Positions 39,790 to 48,724 of a stretch of DNA of 64,000 bases are shown here, piece after piece; the stretch's first letter is position 1; each line of letters opens with the position of its first letter. The stretch is from QALR01 sp045646925 (GTDB taxonomy: Bacteria > Bacillota > Clostridia > Oscillospirales > CAG-272), in NCBI GenBank assembly GCA_045646925.1, contig JAZRLQ010000047.1:1-64000 (forward strand). The letters run 5' to 3'. Below the pieces are notes generated by a model. It was not told the origin of the DNA. It worked only from the letters and a program-made list of their open reading frames with translations, and ran no database searches. The position numbers and the translations under genes are program-made.

Positions 39790-40869
39790 TCAATGGATCA
39801 GCATTGCGTCGCCGAACGAGAAGAAACGGTATTTTTCTCTTACGGCGGTTTCGTACGCGTTCATGACGATCTCTCTGTTGGAGAATGCGGAGACGAGCAT
39901 GATGAGCGTGCTTTGCGGCAGATGGAAATTGGTGATCAGAGCGTCGACGGCTTTGAATTTGTAGCCGGGATAGATGAAGATACCCGTGTCGTCGCACATG
40001 GGATGTACGATACCGTCGTCCGTGGAAGCGCTTTCGAGCGTACGGCAGGAGGTCGTACCGACGGCGATGATGCGTCCGCCGTTTTTGCGCGCAAGATTGA
40101 TCTTTTCCGCGCTTTCTTCCGTGACGGTGAAGAATTCACTGTGCATGACGTGGTCGGTTATGCTATCGGCTTTGACGGGACGGAACGTGCCGAGACCGAC
40201 GTGAAGCATGACGGGGACGATCTCAACGCCTATTGCGCGGATCTCATCCAAAAGCTCACGGGTGAAGTGCAAGCCTGCCGTAGGAGCGGCGGCGGATCCT
40301 TCTTCTCTGGCGTAAACGGTCTGATAGTCACTGTTGTTTTTCAGCTCTTCCGTGATATAAGGGGGCAGAGGCATTCTGCCGATCTCGTCGAGGATCGCAT
40401 ACAGATTCTTGCCGCTGGTTTTATCGTATTCGAAGCGTACGATGCGGTTTCCTTCCTCCGTTACGTCTTCAATGACGGCGTCCAGAAGCCCGCCGCCGAA
40501 GCGGACGCGCGCGCCTTCCTTGAGACGCTTTCCGGGGCGTACGATCGTTTCCCAAAGGTCGAGAGAGCGCTGACGGAGCAAGAGAAATTCACAATCCGCG
40601 CCTTCGGAAAGATCCTCGCGAATCTTTTTTCCGTAGATGCGCGCAGGAATGACTTTGGAATCGTTGACGACGAGAACGTCGCCGGGACGGAGAAATTCCT
40701 TGACGTCGCGGAAAATGCGATGGTCGATCGCGCCGGTTTCTTTGTCAAGCACCATGAGTCTCGCTTCGTCGCGTTTTTCCGTAGGATGCTGCGCGATCAG
40801 AGATTCGGGCAGATCGTAGTCAAAATCAGACGTCTTTAATTCTGTTTTCGTGAGATTGTTTTTTATCAT
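39790..40869 (-). CDS. queA: S-adenosylmethionine:tRNA ribosyltransferase-isomerase QueA
   Basis: 359 aa. It makes epoxyqueuosine at the wobble position of tRNA from SAM. Family marks: FDYDLPESLIAQHP, RPGDVLVVNDSKVIPARIYG, AAPTAGLHFT and TNFHLPQSTLIMLVSAF. It is the first gene of the leftward run and has a promoter at 40938-40966. Its usual partner tgt is not present. Confidence 0.96.
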   Translation of the reverse strand: MIKNNLTKTELKTSDFDYDLPESLIAQHPTEKRDEARLMVLDKETGAIDHRIFRDVKEFLRPGDVLVVNDSKVIPARIYGKKIREDLSEGADCEFLLLRQRSLDLWETIVRPGKRLKEGARVRFGGGLLDAVIEDVTEEGNRIVRFEYDKTSGKNLYAILDEIGRMPLPPYITEELKNNSDYQTVYAREEGSAAAPTAGLHFTRELLDEIRAIGVEIVPVMLHVGLGTFRPVKADSITDHVMHSEFFTVTEESAEKINLARKNGGRIIAVGTTSCRTLESASTDDGIVHPMCDDTGIFIYPGYKFKAVDALITNFHLPQSTLIMLVSAFSNREIVMNAYETAVREKYRFFSFGDAMLIH

Positions 40870-40937
40870 AAATCATCAAGCCTTTTTATTATGGATTTTC
40901 GGGGAAGCGTTGCCTTCCCATTTTGGATTCGATTTAT

Positions 40938-40966
40938 ATTATATCATATTTTCTCACGTGATACAA
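40938..40966 (-). promoter_or_regulatory. Promoter of queA within an inverted repeat
   Basis: Minus strand: -35 TTGTAT (40966-40961), 17-bp spacer, -10 TATAAT (40943-40938). ATTTATATT (40932-40940) and AATATAAAT form a 9-bp inverted repeat spanning the core promoter. Confidence 0.65.
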
Positions 40967-41009
40967 TATAAATTTTGATGTGATTTGAGAAAAAGCGCGG
41001 AAGGGAAGA

Positions 41010-41549
41010 TCAGTCGTTGTTTTCCTGCTTTGCGGTCAGCGCCTCGAGAAATTCGTCGAGATCGGCTTCCAGCTGATCGAGATCGTCGCCAAGAGAGATC
41101 CATTCCGTCCAGAATGCTTTATAAGCGCGGACGAGCATGACGCGCGTGAATGCGACGGCGCGCTTGTTTTCGTCTTCTCCGTTGCGAAGCGCTTCGTCGT
41201 TTGCCAGCTGCTCCGCTTCGGTTTCGTCTTCGCAAGCTTCGATCATCGCGAGATTTTCGGATTCCAATCGGAGCGCTTCCGCCTTTTCTGCTTCTGTTTT
41301 TTGACGTTTTACCGTGATCATTGCGCGGCTGACGTAGCCGGATTCGAATTTTTTGTTTTCGTTATCGGATAATGTATAGAAATGAGATTGATGTTCGTTT
41401 TCCTGCTGACCAAGCTCGAGATCCAGCTCGTATCCGATCGCATTGAAATATTCGTTCTTTCTTTGACAGATGGCAGTGATCTCCTTGGCAAATGCTTGCT
41501 CTCTTTTAAAGATTTCTTCCTGTGTGATTTTTTTGCGTTTGATCTCCAT
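41010..41549 (-). CDS. Hypothetical acidic coiled-coil protein (179 aa)
   Basis: ATG 41549 follows AAGGAG. The protein is soluble, highly charged and helical (TEAEKAEALRLESENLAMIEACEDETEAEQL) with a C-terminal acidic helix (DLDQLEADLDEFLEAL). No family is recognised. It is transcribed alone, divergently from ireB. No terminator is clear. Confidence 0.6.
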   Translation of the reverse strand: MEIKRKKITQEEIFKREQAFAKEITAICQRKNEYFNAIGYELDLELGQQENEHQSHFYTLSDNENKKFESGYVSRAMITVKRQKTEAEKAEALRLESENLAMIEACEDETEAEQLANDEALRNGEDENKRAVAFTRVMLVRAYKAFWTEWISLGDDLDQLEADLDEFLEALTAKQENND

Positions 41550-41623
41550 GTATGCAATTCTCCTTTAAATGGAATCAATTTAAAAATTTTTTTAAGAAAT
41601 TCGCATATCTTTATAAAAAAATG

Positions 41624-41652
41624 TTGAAAAATCGGATTTTTAGGTATACAAT
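41624..41652 (+). promoter_or_regulatory. Promoter of ireB
   Basis: -35 TTGAAA (41624-41629), 17-bp spacer, -10 TACAAT (41647-41652). Confidence 0.65.
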
Positions 41653-41694
41653 AAGAACAAGCTTATCAGAACTTAAAAAGAAAGGATCAGAACT

Positions 41695-41952
41695 ATGCCC
41701 AATTATCAACCCGATCAGACGATCACTTTTCCTCTTGCAGCGGATAAGGAAAAACAGAACAAAATGATTTTGCAGGAGGTATATGCTGCGTTGCTCGAAA
41801 AGGGATACAATCCCATCAACCAGATTGTTGGATATCTTTTGTGTGAAGATCCGACTTATATCACCAATTATAAGAATGCACGTAGTCTTATCAGAAAAAT
41901 AGACAGAGACGATTTGCTCGGCGTAATGCTTCGCGATTATCTGCAGAGCTGA
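41695..41952 (+). CDS. ireB: IreB family regulatory phosphoprotein (UPF0297)
   Basis: 85 aa. The family core is complete: EVYAALLEKGYNPINQIVGYLL, DPTYITNYKNARSLIRKIDRDDLL. IreB of Enterococcus is phosphorylated by the PASTA kinase IreK and counters cephalosporin resistance. In most Firmicutes the gene is followed by ruvX (yrrK) and yrzB; here it stands alone and ends in a terminator. Confidence 0.93.
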   Translation: MPNYQPDQTITFPLAADKEKQNKMILQEVYAALLEKGYNPINQIVGYLLCEDPTYITNYKNARSLIRKIDRDDLLGVMLRDYLQS

Positions 41953-42026
41953 TTCGTTTTCTGCTACTAATATATTATAATAGAATATACCTGCAAATTG
42001 CAATAGTTTTTTTCAAAAAGAAAGAG

Positions 42027-42056
42027 CAGACGCTTGCGAAAAGCGTCTGTTTTTTG
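42027..42056 (+). terminator. Terminator of ireB
   Basis: 9-bp stem CAGACGCTT (42027-42035) / AAGCGTCTG (42041-42049) then TTTTTTG. Confidence 0.85.
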
Positions 42057-42209
42057 TTTCCATTCGATTTTTTGCTCCGGTATGGCGGATTTTTTGAGGT
42101 TACGGAAAAAATTTCAAAAAAACAAAAGAAAAATTTGATTTTTCGAAAAAAATATGATAAAATAAACATAAAGTTCTATGTAATAAACATTTTGGAAGGA
42201 ACGATTGTT

Positions 42210-42815
42210 ATGAAGCCGAATCTTACCGAAAAAGAAAATGACGTTTATCGTTATATTTGTGAATCCACCGAATTGAACGGATATTCTCCTTCCGTGCGCG
42301 ATATTCAAATGGCTCTCGGTATTAAAAGCACCGCAACGGTGCATTCTTATCTCAATAAATTGGAAGCAAAAGGATATATTCAGAAGGCTCAGGGAAAGAG
42401 CAGAACACTTCGGGTGGAAACCTGTCCGACGTTCCCGAATTCCACGAGCATTCCGATCTTGGGGCAGGTTGCCGCGGGATTTCCGATTCTCGCGCAGGAA
42501 AATTGCGAGGGATATATTGAGTTTTGTCCGCCCAAGAGCGCGCTTCGCGGAGAGCTTTTTGCTTTGAAGGTAAAAGGCGAAAGCATGATCGAGGCGGGGA
42601 TTCTGAATGGGGATTACGTGATCGTCAATCGGACGAATTACGTTGATAACGGCGATATCGCAGTGGTTTTGATCGGTGACGAGGCGACCGTGAAGACCTT
42701 CTACCGCGAAGACGGTTATTTCAGACTTCAACCCGAAAATCGTGATATGGAACCCATTATTACAAAGGAAGTCTATATTCTCGGAAAGGTGATTGCGAAT
42801 ATTCGCTATTATTGA
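42210..42815 (+). CDS. lexA: SOS repressor LexA
   Basis: 201 aa. ATG 42210 follows GGAAGGAACG. Winged-helix DNA-binding domain (about 1-68; GYSPSVRDIQMALGIKSTATVHSYLNKL) and an S24 protease domain. The self-cleavage bond is the Ala-Gly in VAAGFP; the catalytic serine is in KGESMIEAG and the lysine in ATVKTFYR. RecA filament triggers cleavage and SOS induction. I see no clear GAAC-N4-GTTC box upstream, so autoregulation is not supported by the visible leader. The epimerase gene follows by 6 bp. Confidence 0.95.
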   Translation: MKPNLTEKENDVYRYICESTELNGYSPSVRDIQMALGIKSTATVHSYLNKLEAKGYIQKAQGKSRTLRVETCPTFPNSTSIPILGQVAAGFPILAQENCEGYIEFCPPKSALRGELFALKVKGESMIEAGILNGDYVIVNRTNYVDNGDIAVVLIGDEATVKTFYREDGYFRLQPENRDMEPIITKEVYILGKVIANIRYY

Positions 42816-42821
42816 TACGTT

Positions 42822-43643
42822 ATGGGGAAAAAGATATTATGCTCTACCGGAACGATCGTCGGAAGAGCAAACGGATTCGATCATACGCTGATCGCCCGTT
42901 ACGCCGACTCCATTTGCGCTGACGGCTATGAATTGATGATGTTGAAGGCGTATTACGGTCGTTTGGCGGAGATCTGCCGCATGCTGTCGCGCACCTCGCT
43001 GCCCGTATATACCATTCATTTTGAAAAGGATATTACCGCTTTGCTTGGCCTTGGCGATGAAGAAGACCGAAAAGAAAGCTTGCGCTTGTTTACGGAAAAT
43101 GCGGACATGGCGCAGGCTATCGGCGCAAAAGCCGCGGTATTTCATCTTTGGGACGGGCGTTTTCTGCCCGAAAGGCTACAAAAAAGCATAGATCTTCTGG
43201 AAACGTTATACGAGATCTGTGATCGTCGGTCGGTTGAATTGCTGGTGGAAAACGTGCCGTGCAAGACGTCGCCATACAGTTCCGTTTTGGAAATTGCGCA
43301 GAGATATCCGAGCTCGCGGTTTACGTTCGATACCAGACACGCTGATTTTATCGGAGAAACGAATCTCTTCTTCGAGAGCGAGATATGGAAGAAGCGGATC
43401 GGACATATTCACGTCAGCGATCATTGCGGTACGACCGCGCCCGGTATGTGGGGCGTGACGCGTCCCATTGTCCATCCGGGTGAAGGCAAAATCGATTTTG
43501 ATCGTTTGTTTGAAGCTATGCCGTGGTTTGATGGTGATACGGTCACTCTGGAATCGCCGGTCATGCTCCCCGACGGTACGCACGATCTGGAGAAATTGAA
43601 TGCGACACTCTCGTTCTTGCGGAGCAAAATGACGAAATATTAA
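42822..43643 (+). CDS. Sugar phosphate isomerase/epimerase-like TIM barrel protein
   Basis: 273 aa of the xylose-isomerase-like (AP endonuclease 2) superfamily. Candidate metal ligands are in LLVENVP, FTFDTRHADF, HIHVSDH and HPGEGKIDFDRLF. The substrate is unknown; family members act on hydroxypyruvate, inosose or ketohexoses. It lies 6 bp after lexA without a terminator, so it may be co-expressed with lexA, an unusual pairing. Confidence 0.8.
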   Translation: MGKKILCSTGTIVGRANGFDHTLIARYADSICADGYELMMLKAYYGRLAEICRMLSRTSLPVYTIHFEKDITALLGLGDEEDRKESLRLFTENADMAQAIGAKAAVFHLWDGRFLPERLQKSIDLLETLYEICDRRSVELLVENVPCKTSPYSSVLEIAQRYPSSRFTFDTRHADFIGETNLFFESEIWKKRIGHIHVSDHCGTTAPGMWGVTRPIVHPGEGKIDFDRLFEAMPWFDGDTVTLESPVMLPDGTHDLEKLNATLSFLRSKMTKY

Positions 43644-43690
43644 AAATCTGTGAAGATTTGCCTTCGTCTTTGTTATTTGATCAAAAAAGG

Positions 43691-43719
43691 TTGAATTTAT
43701 ATCGATCTTGTGATATGAT
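43691..43719 (+). promoter_or_regulatory. Promoter of the trigger-factor-like lipoprotein gene
   Basis: -35 TTGAAT (43691-43696), 17-bp spacer, -10 TATGAT (43714-43719). Confidence 0.65.
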
Positions 43720-43821
43720 ATATCGGTACGGCAAAACCTATAAAATTGAAAAGATGATGCCGGCTCCTTTGACGTTGTATCAAAAAGAGCAAAGCCGATA
43801 GAAGAAAGGAATCATAAAGGC

Positions 43822-45234
43822 ATGAAAAAATTAGTTTGTTTGTTGCTCACGGTATTGATGTGCGCGACATTGTTTGCGGGATGCGGAAAATTCGATATGG
43901 AAAACGCAGACGTTTCCGAATACGTGACTCTTTGCGACATTTCCGATATTCCGTATGAGGATCTTGTCAAAGCATACGAGGAGTACAGAAAATTTCTCTC
44001 TGAAGATATGACCTCCTGCGCACTTTCCGAGGGCTATCAGATAGATTTCCTTGTGAAAGCAGAGCTTCTTGACGCAGAGGGAAAGGTTGCTTCGACCGTT
44101 GACGCATGGACGCACAATACGGACAGCGATATGGTGAAGGGCTATGACGTTTATCGCAATCCCTCGGATTTCGATTATGCGCTCGTTTATAGCGTGACCG
44201 ACGCAAGTCAGTCCTCTTCTACCGCCAGAACCGTTGAGATCGGAAAAGATTTTTCCTTCACCATGACTTTGGATAAGGATTACGAGGATGCGGATCTTGC
44301 GGGCAAGACTGTGAAATTTACGGTCAACGTAAAGAAAGCGCTTCCCGCCGTATATCCCGACAGTTATATTGCCGAAAGACTCAATTCCTTTTTCACAAAG
44401 GTGAAGACCTCCAAAAACACGATCGAGCTTGGCGACACTGTTACCATCGACTTCAAGGGTGTGATCGACGATCAAGTCTTCGAAGGCGGAACCGGAACGA
44501 ATTATATGTTCGTTGCGGGAGACAGCAATTTGCTTCCCGAATTTGAAAATCAGTTGATCGGACATTCCTTGAATGAAAAATTCTCCATTACCGTGACATT
44601 CCCCGAGGATTACGGCGCAACGGAGCTTGCCGGCAAGGAAGCGGTATTTGCGATCACGGTCAAGGATATTTATAACGATCTTCAGCTGATCCGAGACAAT
44701 ACCACTTACGAGACGATGTGGGAGCTGAAATATGCGCTTCGCGTGGAAAGCTATATTTCGTACGCATTGGTCACTTATATCGAAGAGAAGTCCACGTTGA
44801 TCGAGTATCCCGAAAAGCTTCTGAAAACGTTCGAAAAGATCTTCAAATCTTACGTTGCCCGCGACGTTGCGGAAACCGTTCTCGCATATGCGGAGCAGGG
44901 CTATTCTTATACGAAAAAAGAAATGAAGAAGATCCTGTATCCCGACGGCAGTGACAAGACCTATATTGAAGGCGGCTCTAAGGCGGCGGCATACAGCTAT
45001 CTGATCGCCGTTGCGATCCAGCGAGAATTGGGTTTGTCCTACACGGATCTGAATTACGAAAGCGATCTGAAGCTGATCGCCGAAGAATATACCGAATATT
45101 ACGGTGAAACACACACTGTGGACGATATCGAATCGCTCTACGGCGAAGAGGTTCTTCGCACGTCGTTTCTCGTTGCGTTCGTAACGGAAAAATTGACGGA
45201 AAGAATCTCCGGCGCACCTGAAATTCCGGGTTGA
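43822..45234 (+). CDS. Trigger-factor-like FKBP lipoprotein with doubled PPIase-like unit
   Basis: 470 aa. The signal peptide ends in lipobox LFAGC (Cys21). Residues about 205-285 are a trigger-factor FKBP-type PPIase domain (VTIDFKGVIDDQVFEGG, LLPEFENQLIGHSLNEKF, PEDYGATELAGKEAVFAI). Residues about 70-175 end in a degenerate copy of the same unit (DKDYEDADLAGKTVKFTV). The C terminus (about 290-465) is long and helical, like the chaperone arms of trigger factor. The ribosome-binding N-terminal domain is replaced by the lipid anchor, so it probably acts outside the membrane on exported proteins. Monocistronic. Confidence 0.85.
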   Translation: MKKLVCLLLTVLMCATLFAGCGKFDMENADVSEYVTLCDISDIPYEDLVKAYEEYRKFLSEDMTSCALSEGYQIDFLVKAELLDAEGKVASTVDAWTHNTDSDMVKGYDVYRNPSDFDYALVYSVTDASQSSSTARTVEIGKDFSFTMTLDKDYEDADLAGKTVKFTVNVKKALPAVYPDSYIAERLNSFFTKVKTSKNTIELGDTVTIDFKGVIDDQVFEGGTGTNYMFVAGDSNLLPEFENQLIGHSLNEKFSITVTFPEDYGATELAGKEAVFAITVKDIYNDLQLIRDNTTYETMWELKYALRVESYISYALVTYIEEKSTLIEYPEKLLKTFEKIFKSYVARDVAETVLAYAEQGYSYTKKEMKKILYPDGSDKTYIEGGSKAAAYSYLIAVAIQRELGLSYTDLNYESDLKLIAEEYTEYYGETHTVDDIESLYGEEVLRTSFLVAFVTEKLTERISGAPEIPG

Positions 45235-45257
45235 ACCTATAGCATTGATTGAAAGCA

Positions 45258-45300
45258 AAAGAACAGACATAAAGGCGCGAAACTTTTTTGTCTGTTCTTT
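45258..45300 (+). terminator. Terminator of the trigger-factor-like gene
   Basis: 12-bp stem AAAGAACAGACA (45258-45269) / TGTCTGTTCTTT (45289-45300). The 3' arm supplies the T-run. Confidence 0.7.
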
Positions 45301-45325
45301 CGTATACAGAGAAGGGGAATGACTT

Positions 45326-46108
45326 ATGAACGAATTTTTCATTAAATTGCTCGTTTGCTTTGCGGCAGGTATGGGGGCGGGAATCGGCACGGGACTTTCC
45401 GGACTTTCTGCAGCGGCAATTATCTCTCCTATGCTGATTACTTTTTTGGGTATGGATTCTTATATGGCGGTTGGTATCGCGCTTGCTTCCGACGTGTTGG
45501 CTTCTGCGATCTCTGCGTATACGTATGGAAAAAATGATAACCTCGATATCAAAAACGGCAGGATCATGCTGGTTACCGTGCTTATTTTTACTATGTTCGG
45601 CAGTTATGCGGGAACCTATATTCCGCAGAATACGATGGGCTCGCTTTCTCTGATTATGACGACTGTTCTGGGTATCAAATTCATTTTCAAGCCCGTCATG
45701 ACAACGAAGGAGTTTAATGCGAACAAGGAGCCGTGGGTCAAGGTTCTCCAATCCATTTTCTGCGGTATCGTGATCGGATTTATTTGCGGCTTCGTCGGAG
45801 CGGGCGGAGGCATGATGATGCTTCTGATCTTGACGAGCATTCTCGGATACGAGCTGAAGACGGCTGTGGGTACGAGTACGTTTATCATGGCGTTCACCGC
45901 CTTCGTCGGCTCTTGCTCGCACTTTATGTTCATGGAAGATCCTGTCGATATGGGCGCGCTTTTCTGGTGCGTGGTCTTTACGTTTATCGGCGCGCAGGTC
46001 AGCGCCAAATTTGCAAATAAGGCTTCCCCCGTTACACTGAACCGAGTGACCGGCTTTGTGCTGACGTTATTGGGCTTGCTGATGTTTGCCGTAAAGGGAC
46101 TTACATAA
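45326..46108 (+). CDS. TauE/SafE family transporter
   Basis: 260 aa, eight or so membrane helices. The two family repeats are visible as AGMGAGIGTGLSGLSAAAIISPML near the N terminus and GFICGFVGAGGGMMMLLIL at about 155. Members export or import sulfite, sulfonates or other organic acids; the substrate is not determined. It is transcribed alone, ending in a terminator at 46120. Confidence 0.9.
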   Translation: MNEFFIKLLVCFAAGMGAGIGTGLSGLSAAAIISPMLITFLGMDSYMAVGIALASDVLASAISAYTYGKNDNLDIKNGRIMLVTVLIFTMFGSYAGTYIPQNTMGSLSLIMTTVLGIKFIFKPVMTTKEFNANKEPWVKVLQSIFCGIVIGFICGFVGAGGGMMMLLILTSILGYELKTAVGTSTFIMAFTAFVGSCSHFMFMEDPVDMGALFWCVVFTFIGAQVSAKFANKASPVTLNRVTGFVLTLLGLLMFAVKGLT

Positions 46109-46119
46109 ATGGTTTGGAT

Positions 46120-46146
46120 AAAAAGGCGGCGTGAAACCGCCTTTTT
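46120..46146 (+). terminator. Terminator of the TauE gene
   Basis: 10-bp stem AAAAAGGCGG (46120-46129) / CCGCCTTTTT (46137-46146). Confidence 0.85.
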
Positions 46147-46216
46147 ATATTCCGCAGACGTTTGCAGAAAAAATCCGAAAATGTTGATATTTTCAAATTT
46201 TATTTTGATAAAAGTA

Positions 46217-46245
46217 TGGAAAAAGGAAAAAGTTTGTGATATAAT
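46217..46245 (+). promoter_or_regulatory. Promoter of lon
   Basis: -35 TGGAAA (46217-46222), 17-bp spacer, -10 TATAAT (46240-46245). The leader is about 115 nt and holds a small ORF. No CtsR or HrcA (CIRCE) operator is recognised. Confidence 0.6.
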
Positions 46246-46301
46246 ATTTAAATAAAGTTTTTGATACTATTTTTGATAATTCTGTTCCATGGAGGGACTT
46301 C

Positions 46302-46397
46302 ATGGAATATGATCATAGAAATCGGTTTGTTCCGATGAAACGGCGAAAGGATAACACAAATAATTTATGGTTACGACCGAATCAATCAAAAAAATGA
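46302..46397 (+). CDS. Small upstream ORF overlapping the lon start (31 codons)
   Basis: ATG 46302 has the best ribosome site of the region, GGAGGG 5 nt upstream. It encodes a basic 31-aa peptide (MEYDHRNRFVPMKRRKDN...) and ends at TGA 46395-46397, 31 bp inside lon in another frame. TTCCATG (46285-46291) and CATGGAA (46301-46307) can pair as a 7-bp stem whose loop contains the Shine-Dalgarno. lon itself has only AAAGGA 14 nt upstream. Whether the peptide is made, or only couples translation, is unknown. Confidence 0.4.
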   Translation: MEYDHRNRFVPMKRRKDNTNNLWLRPNQSKK

Positions 46398-48712
46398 CAA
46401 TGCCTTGCGCGATCATGCGCAATTTAGTTGCATTTCCGAGCATTCCCATGACGATTGATATGGATAAGGGACCCGCAAAGCGTATTTTTGAAAATGCAAT
46501 CAAGGAAAATTCCCCCGTCTTTATTATTTGCCAGAAGGACCCGATGAAAGAGGTCACTGATATCAGTGACGTGTATTCCGTTGGTGTTACGGCAAAGATC
46601 AAACAGACTGTGAAAACACAAAGCGGCGTTTTCCGTGTGATCGTGGAACCGCTTGCTCGAGCTGTTATTACAGCTTTTACAGACGATAAATTTACTCACG
46701 CTGAAATTTTTGAGAAAAATTCGGATAGCGAAGAGTCCGAGCTTCGCTCCCGCGCATTGCTTCGTGAGATCAAAGGCGTGATCCACGATTTTATGAAGCT
46801 TGCTCCCGCATTTTCCAAAGAATTCTGGATGCTTTTCGATACGATCAGAGATCTTGGCACAGCTTGCGATTTTGCGGCGGGCAATCTGATTCCTGAGCCT
46901 TGGGATAAGCAGCTGATTCTGGAGGAGTTTTCTCCTTGTGCGCGCGCGGCAAAGCTTCTGAACCTTTTGGAAGCGGAACGCGCAGTTCTTGAAGAAAGAG
47001 CGCATATTAAAAAAGAAGTTGACGATCGCATGAAGAAAAATCAACGCGATTACTACTTGCGCGAACAGCTGAAGGTGATTCACGAGGAGCTCGGCGACGC
47101 AGATGAATACGACGATGAAGATCTGCGCGAATATATGGAGCGACTGGAAAAGGGAAATTATCCCGAAAACGTCAAAACGGCTTTGACGAAGGAGATCAAG
47201 AGGCTTTCCCGTATGCCTTTCGGCTCTGCCGAAAACACGGTGCTTCGCAATTACATAGAAATCTGTCTGGAGATCCCGTATCTTTTGAAGACGGAAGAAA
47301 GACTGGATATTGCAGAGGTGCAGAAAATTCTGGACGATGATCACGAAGGCTTGACGAAGGTCAAGGAAAGAATCATCGAATATCTGGCGGCTTTGAAACT
47401 GAGCCCCGATCTGAGAGGACAGATCATTTGTCTCGTCGGCCCTCCCGGCACGGGTAAGACATCCATTGCGATCTCCATCGCAAAGGCGACCAATCGAAAA
47501 TTCGTCCGCGTATCGCTCGGCGGTGTTCATGACGAATCGGAGATCCGCGGTCACAGAAAGACCTATATCGGCTCCATGCCCGGACGAATCGTAAACGCTT
47601 TGATCGAAGCGAAAGCGAATAACCCCTTGATCCTTTTCGATGAGATCGATAAAATGGCTCACGATATGCGCGGAGATCCCGCGTCTGCCATGCTCGAGGT
47701 TCTTGACAGAGAGCAAAACAAGACGTTCCGCGACAATTTCGTGGAATTGCCGATCGATCTTTCCAATTGTATGTTTATTACGACGGCGAACAGTCTGGAA
47801 ACGATCCAGCGTCCTTTGCTTGACCGTATGGAGATCATCGATCTTCACGCCTATACCAGACCTGAAAAATTCGCCATTGCGCGTCACCATCTGATCGCAA
47901 AGCAGATGAAGAAGCACGGTCTTCTTGCCCGTATGTTCAAGATGGATGATGAATCCATTTACGAGCTGATCGATTGCTATACAAAGGAAGCGGGCGTTCG
48001 CGGTCTTGAGCGTTGCATTGAAAAGTGCTGTCGTCGCGCGGCAAAGCAGATCGCTTGCGAAGAAAAGAAGAGCATTCGTATCACTCCCAAAAATCTCGCT
48101 ACCTACGTAGGAGAACAAAAGCTGATCCGCGAACGCGTTTCCGACACCAATGAAGTCGGTATCGTCAACGGTATGGCTTGGACGGAGCTTGGCGGCGATC
48201 TTCTCCAGATCGAAGCGATGGCTCTTCCCGGATCGGGTAAATTGGAGCTTACGGGTTCACTCGGCGACGTTATGAAGGAATCCGCGAAGGCTGCGATCAG
48301 TTATATCAGAAGTCAATCCGATCGACTCGGTATCGATTCCGACTTCTATAAAAATAAAGATATTCATATTCATGTTCCCGAGGGCGCAGTTCCGAAGGAC
48401 GGACCCTCCGCGGGCGTTACTATGGTGAGCGCTCTTGTCAGCGAGCTGACGGGAATCCCCGCAAGATCCGACGTTGCGATGACGGGTGAGATCTCTCTTC
48501 ACGGTAAGGTCATGGCGATCGGCGGTCTTCGCGAAAAGACGATGGCGGCTTATCTCGCGGGTGTCAAGACGATTCTGATCCCGAAGGACAATGAGAAGGA
48601 TATCGCAGAGCTTGCAGATGAAGTCAAGGAAAACGTGACGATCATTCCCGTAAAAAGAGTGGAAGAGGTTCTCGCGGTTATTCTTGAGAGAAATCCCTTT
48701 GACAAGGAATGA
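46367..48712 (+). CDS. lon: ATP-dependent protease Lon (endopeptidase La)
   Basis: 781 aa. N-terminal substrate-binding domain (about 10-205), helical linker (DDRMKKNQRDYYLREQLKVI), AAA+ domain with Walker A GPPGTGKTS (about 358-366) and Walker B LILFDEID, and a C-terminal protease domain with the catalytic serine in GPSAGVTM (about 680) and the lysine in HGKVMAIGG (about 723). It degrades misfolded and regulatory proteins in the cytoplasm. The ribosome site is weak, and an upstream ORF overlaps the start. engB follows by 12 bp, the usual Firmicute pairing. Confidence 0.96.
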   Translation: MVTTESIKKMTMPCAIMRNLVAFPSIPMTIDMDKGPAKRIFENAIKENSPVFIICQKDPMKEVTDISDVYSVGVTAKIKQTVKTQSGVFRVIVEPLARAVITAFTDDKFTHAEIFEKNSDSEESELRSRALLREIKGVIHDFMKLAPAFSKEFWMLFDTIRDLGTACDFAAGNLIPEPWDKQLILEEFSPCARAAKLLNLLEAERAVLEERAHIKKEVDDRMKKNQRDYYLREQLKVIHEELGDADEYDDEDLREYMERLEKGNYPENVKTALTKEIKRLSRMPFGSAENTVLRNYIEICLEIPYLLKTEERLDIAEVQKILDDDHEGLTKVKERIIEYLAALKLSPDLRGQIICLVGPPGTGKTSIAISIAKATNRKFVRVSLGGVHDESEIRGHRKTYIGSMPGRIVNALIEAKANNPLILFDEIDKMAHDMRGDPASAMLEVLDREQNKTFRDNFVELPIDLSNCMFITTANSLETIQRPLLDRMEIIDLHAYTRPEKFAIARHHLIAKQMKKHGLLARMFKMDDESIYELIDCYTKEAGVRGLERCIEKCCRRAAKQIACEEKKSIRITPKNLATYVGEQKLIRERVSDTNEVGIVNGMAWTELGGDLLQIEAMALPGSGKLELTGSLGDVMKESAKAAISYIRSQSDRLGIDSDFYKNKDIHIHVPEGAVPKDGPSAGVTMVSALVSELTGIPARSDVAMTGEISLHGKVMAIGGLREKTMAAYLAGVKTILIPKDNEKDIAELADEVKENVTIIPVKRVEEVLAVILERNPFDKE

Positions 48713-48724
48713 GGTGGAACGGTT

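Noticed and set aside
43831..45390. 519-codon open frame on the minus strand
   Set aside because: It mirrors the trigger-factor-like lipoprotein gene, which has a signal peptide and domain matches; the antisense product has none.
46424..48118. 564-codon open frame on the minus strand within lon
   Set aside because: It is antisense to the conserved Lon coding sequence, has no ribosome site and a Cys/Arg/Phe-rich composition typical of a shadow frame.
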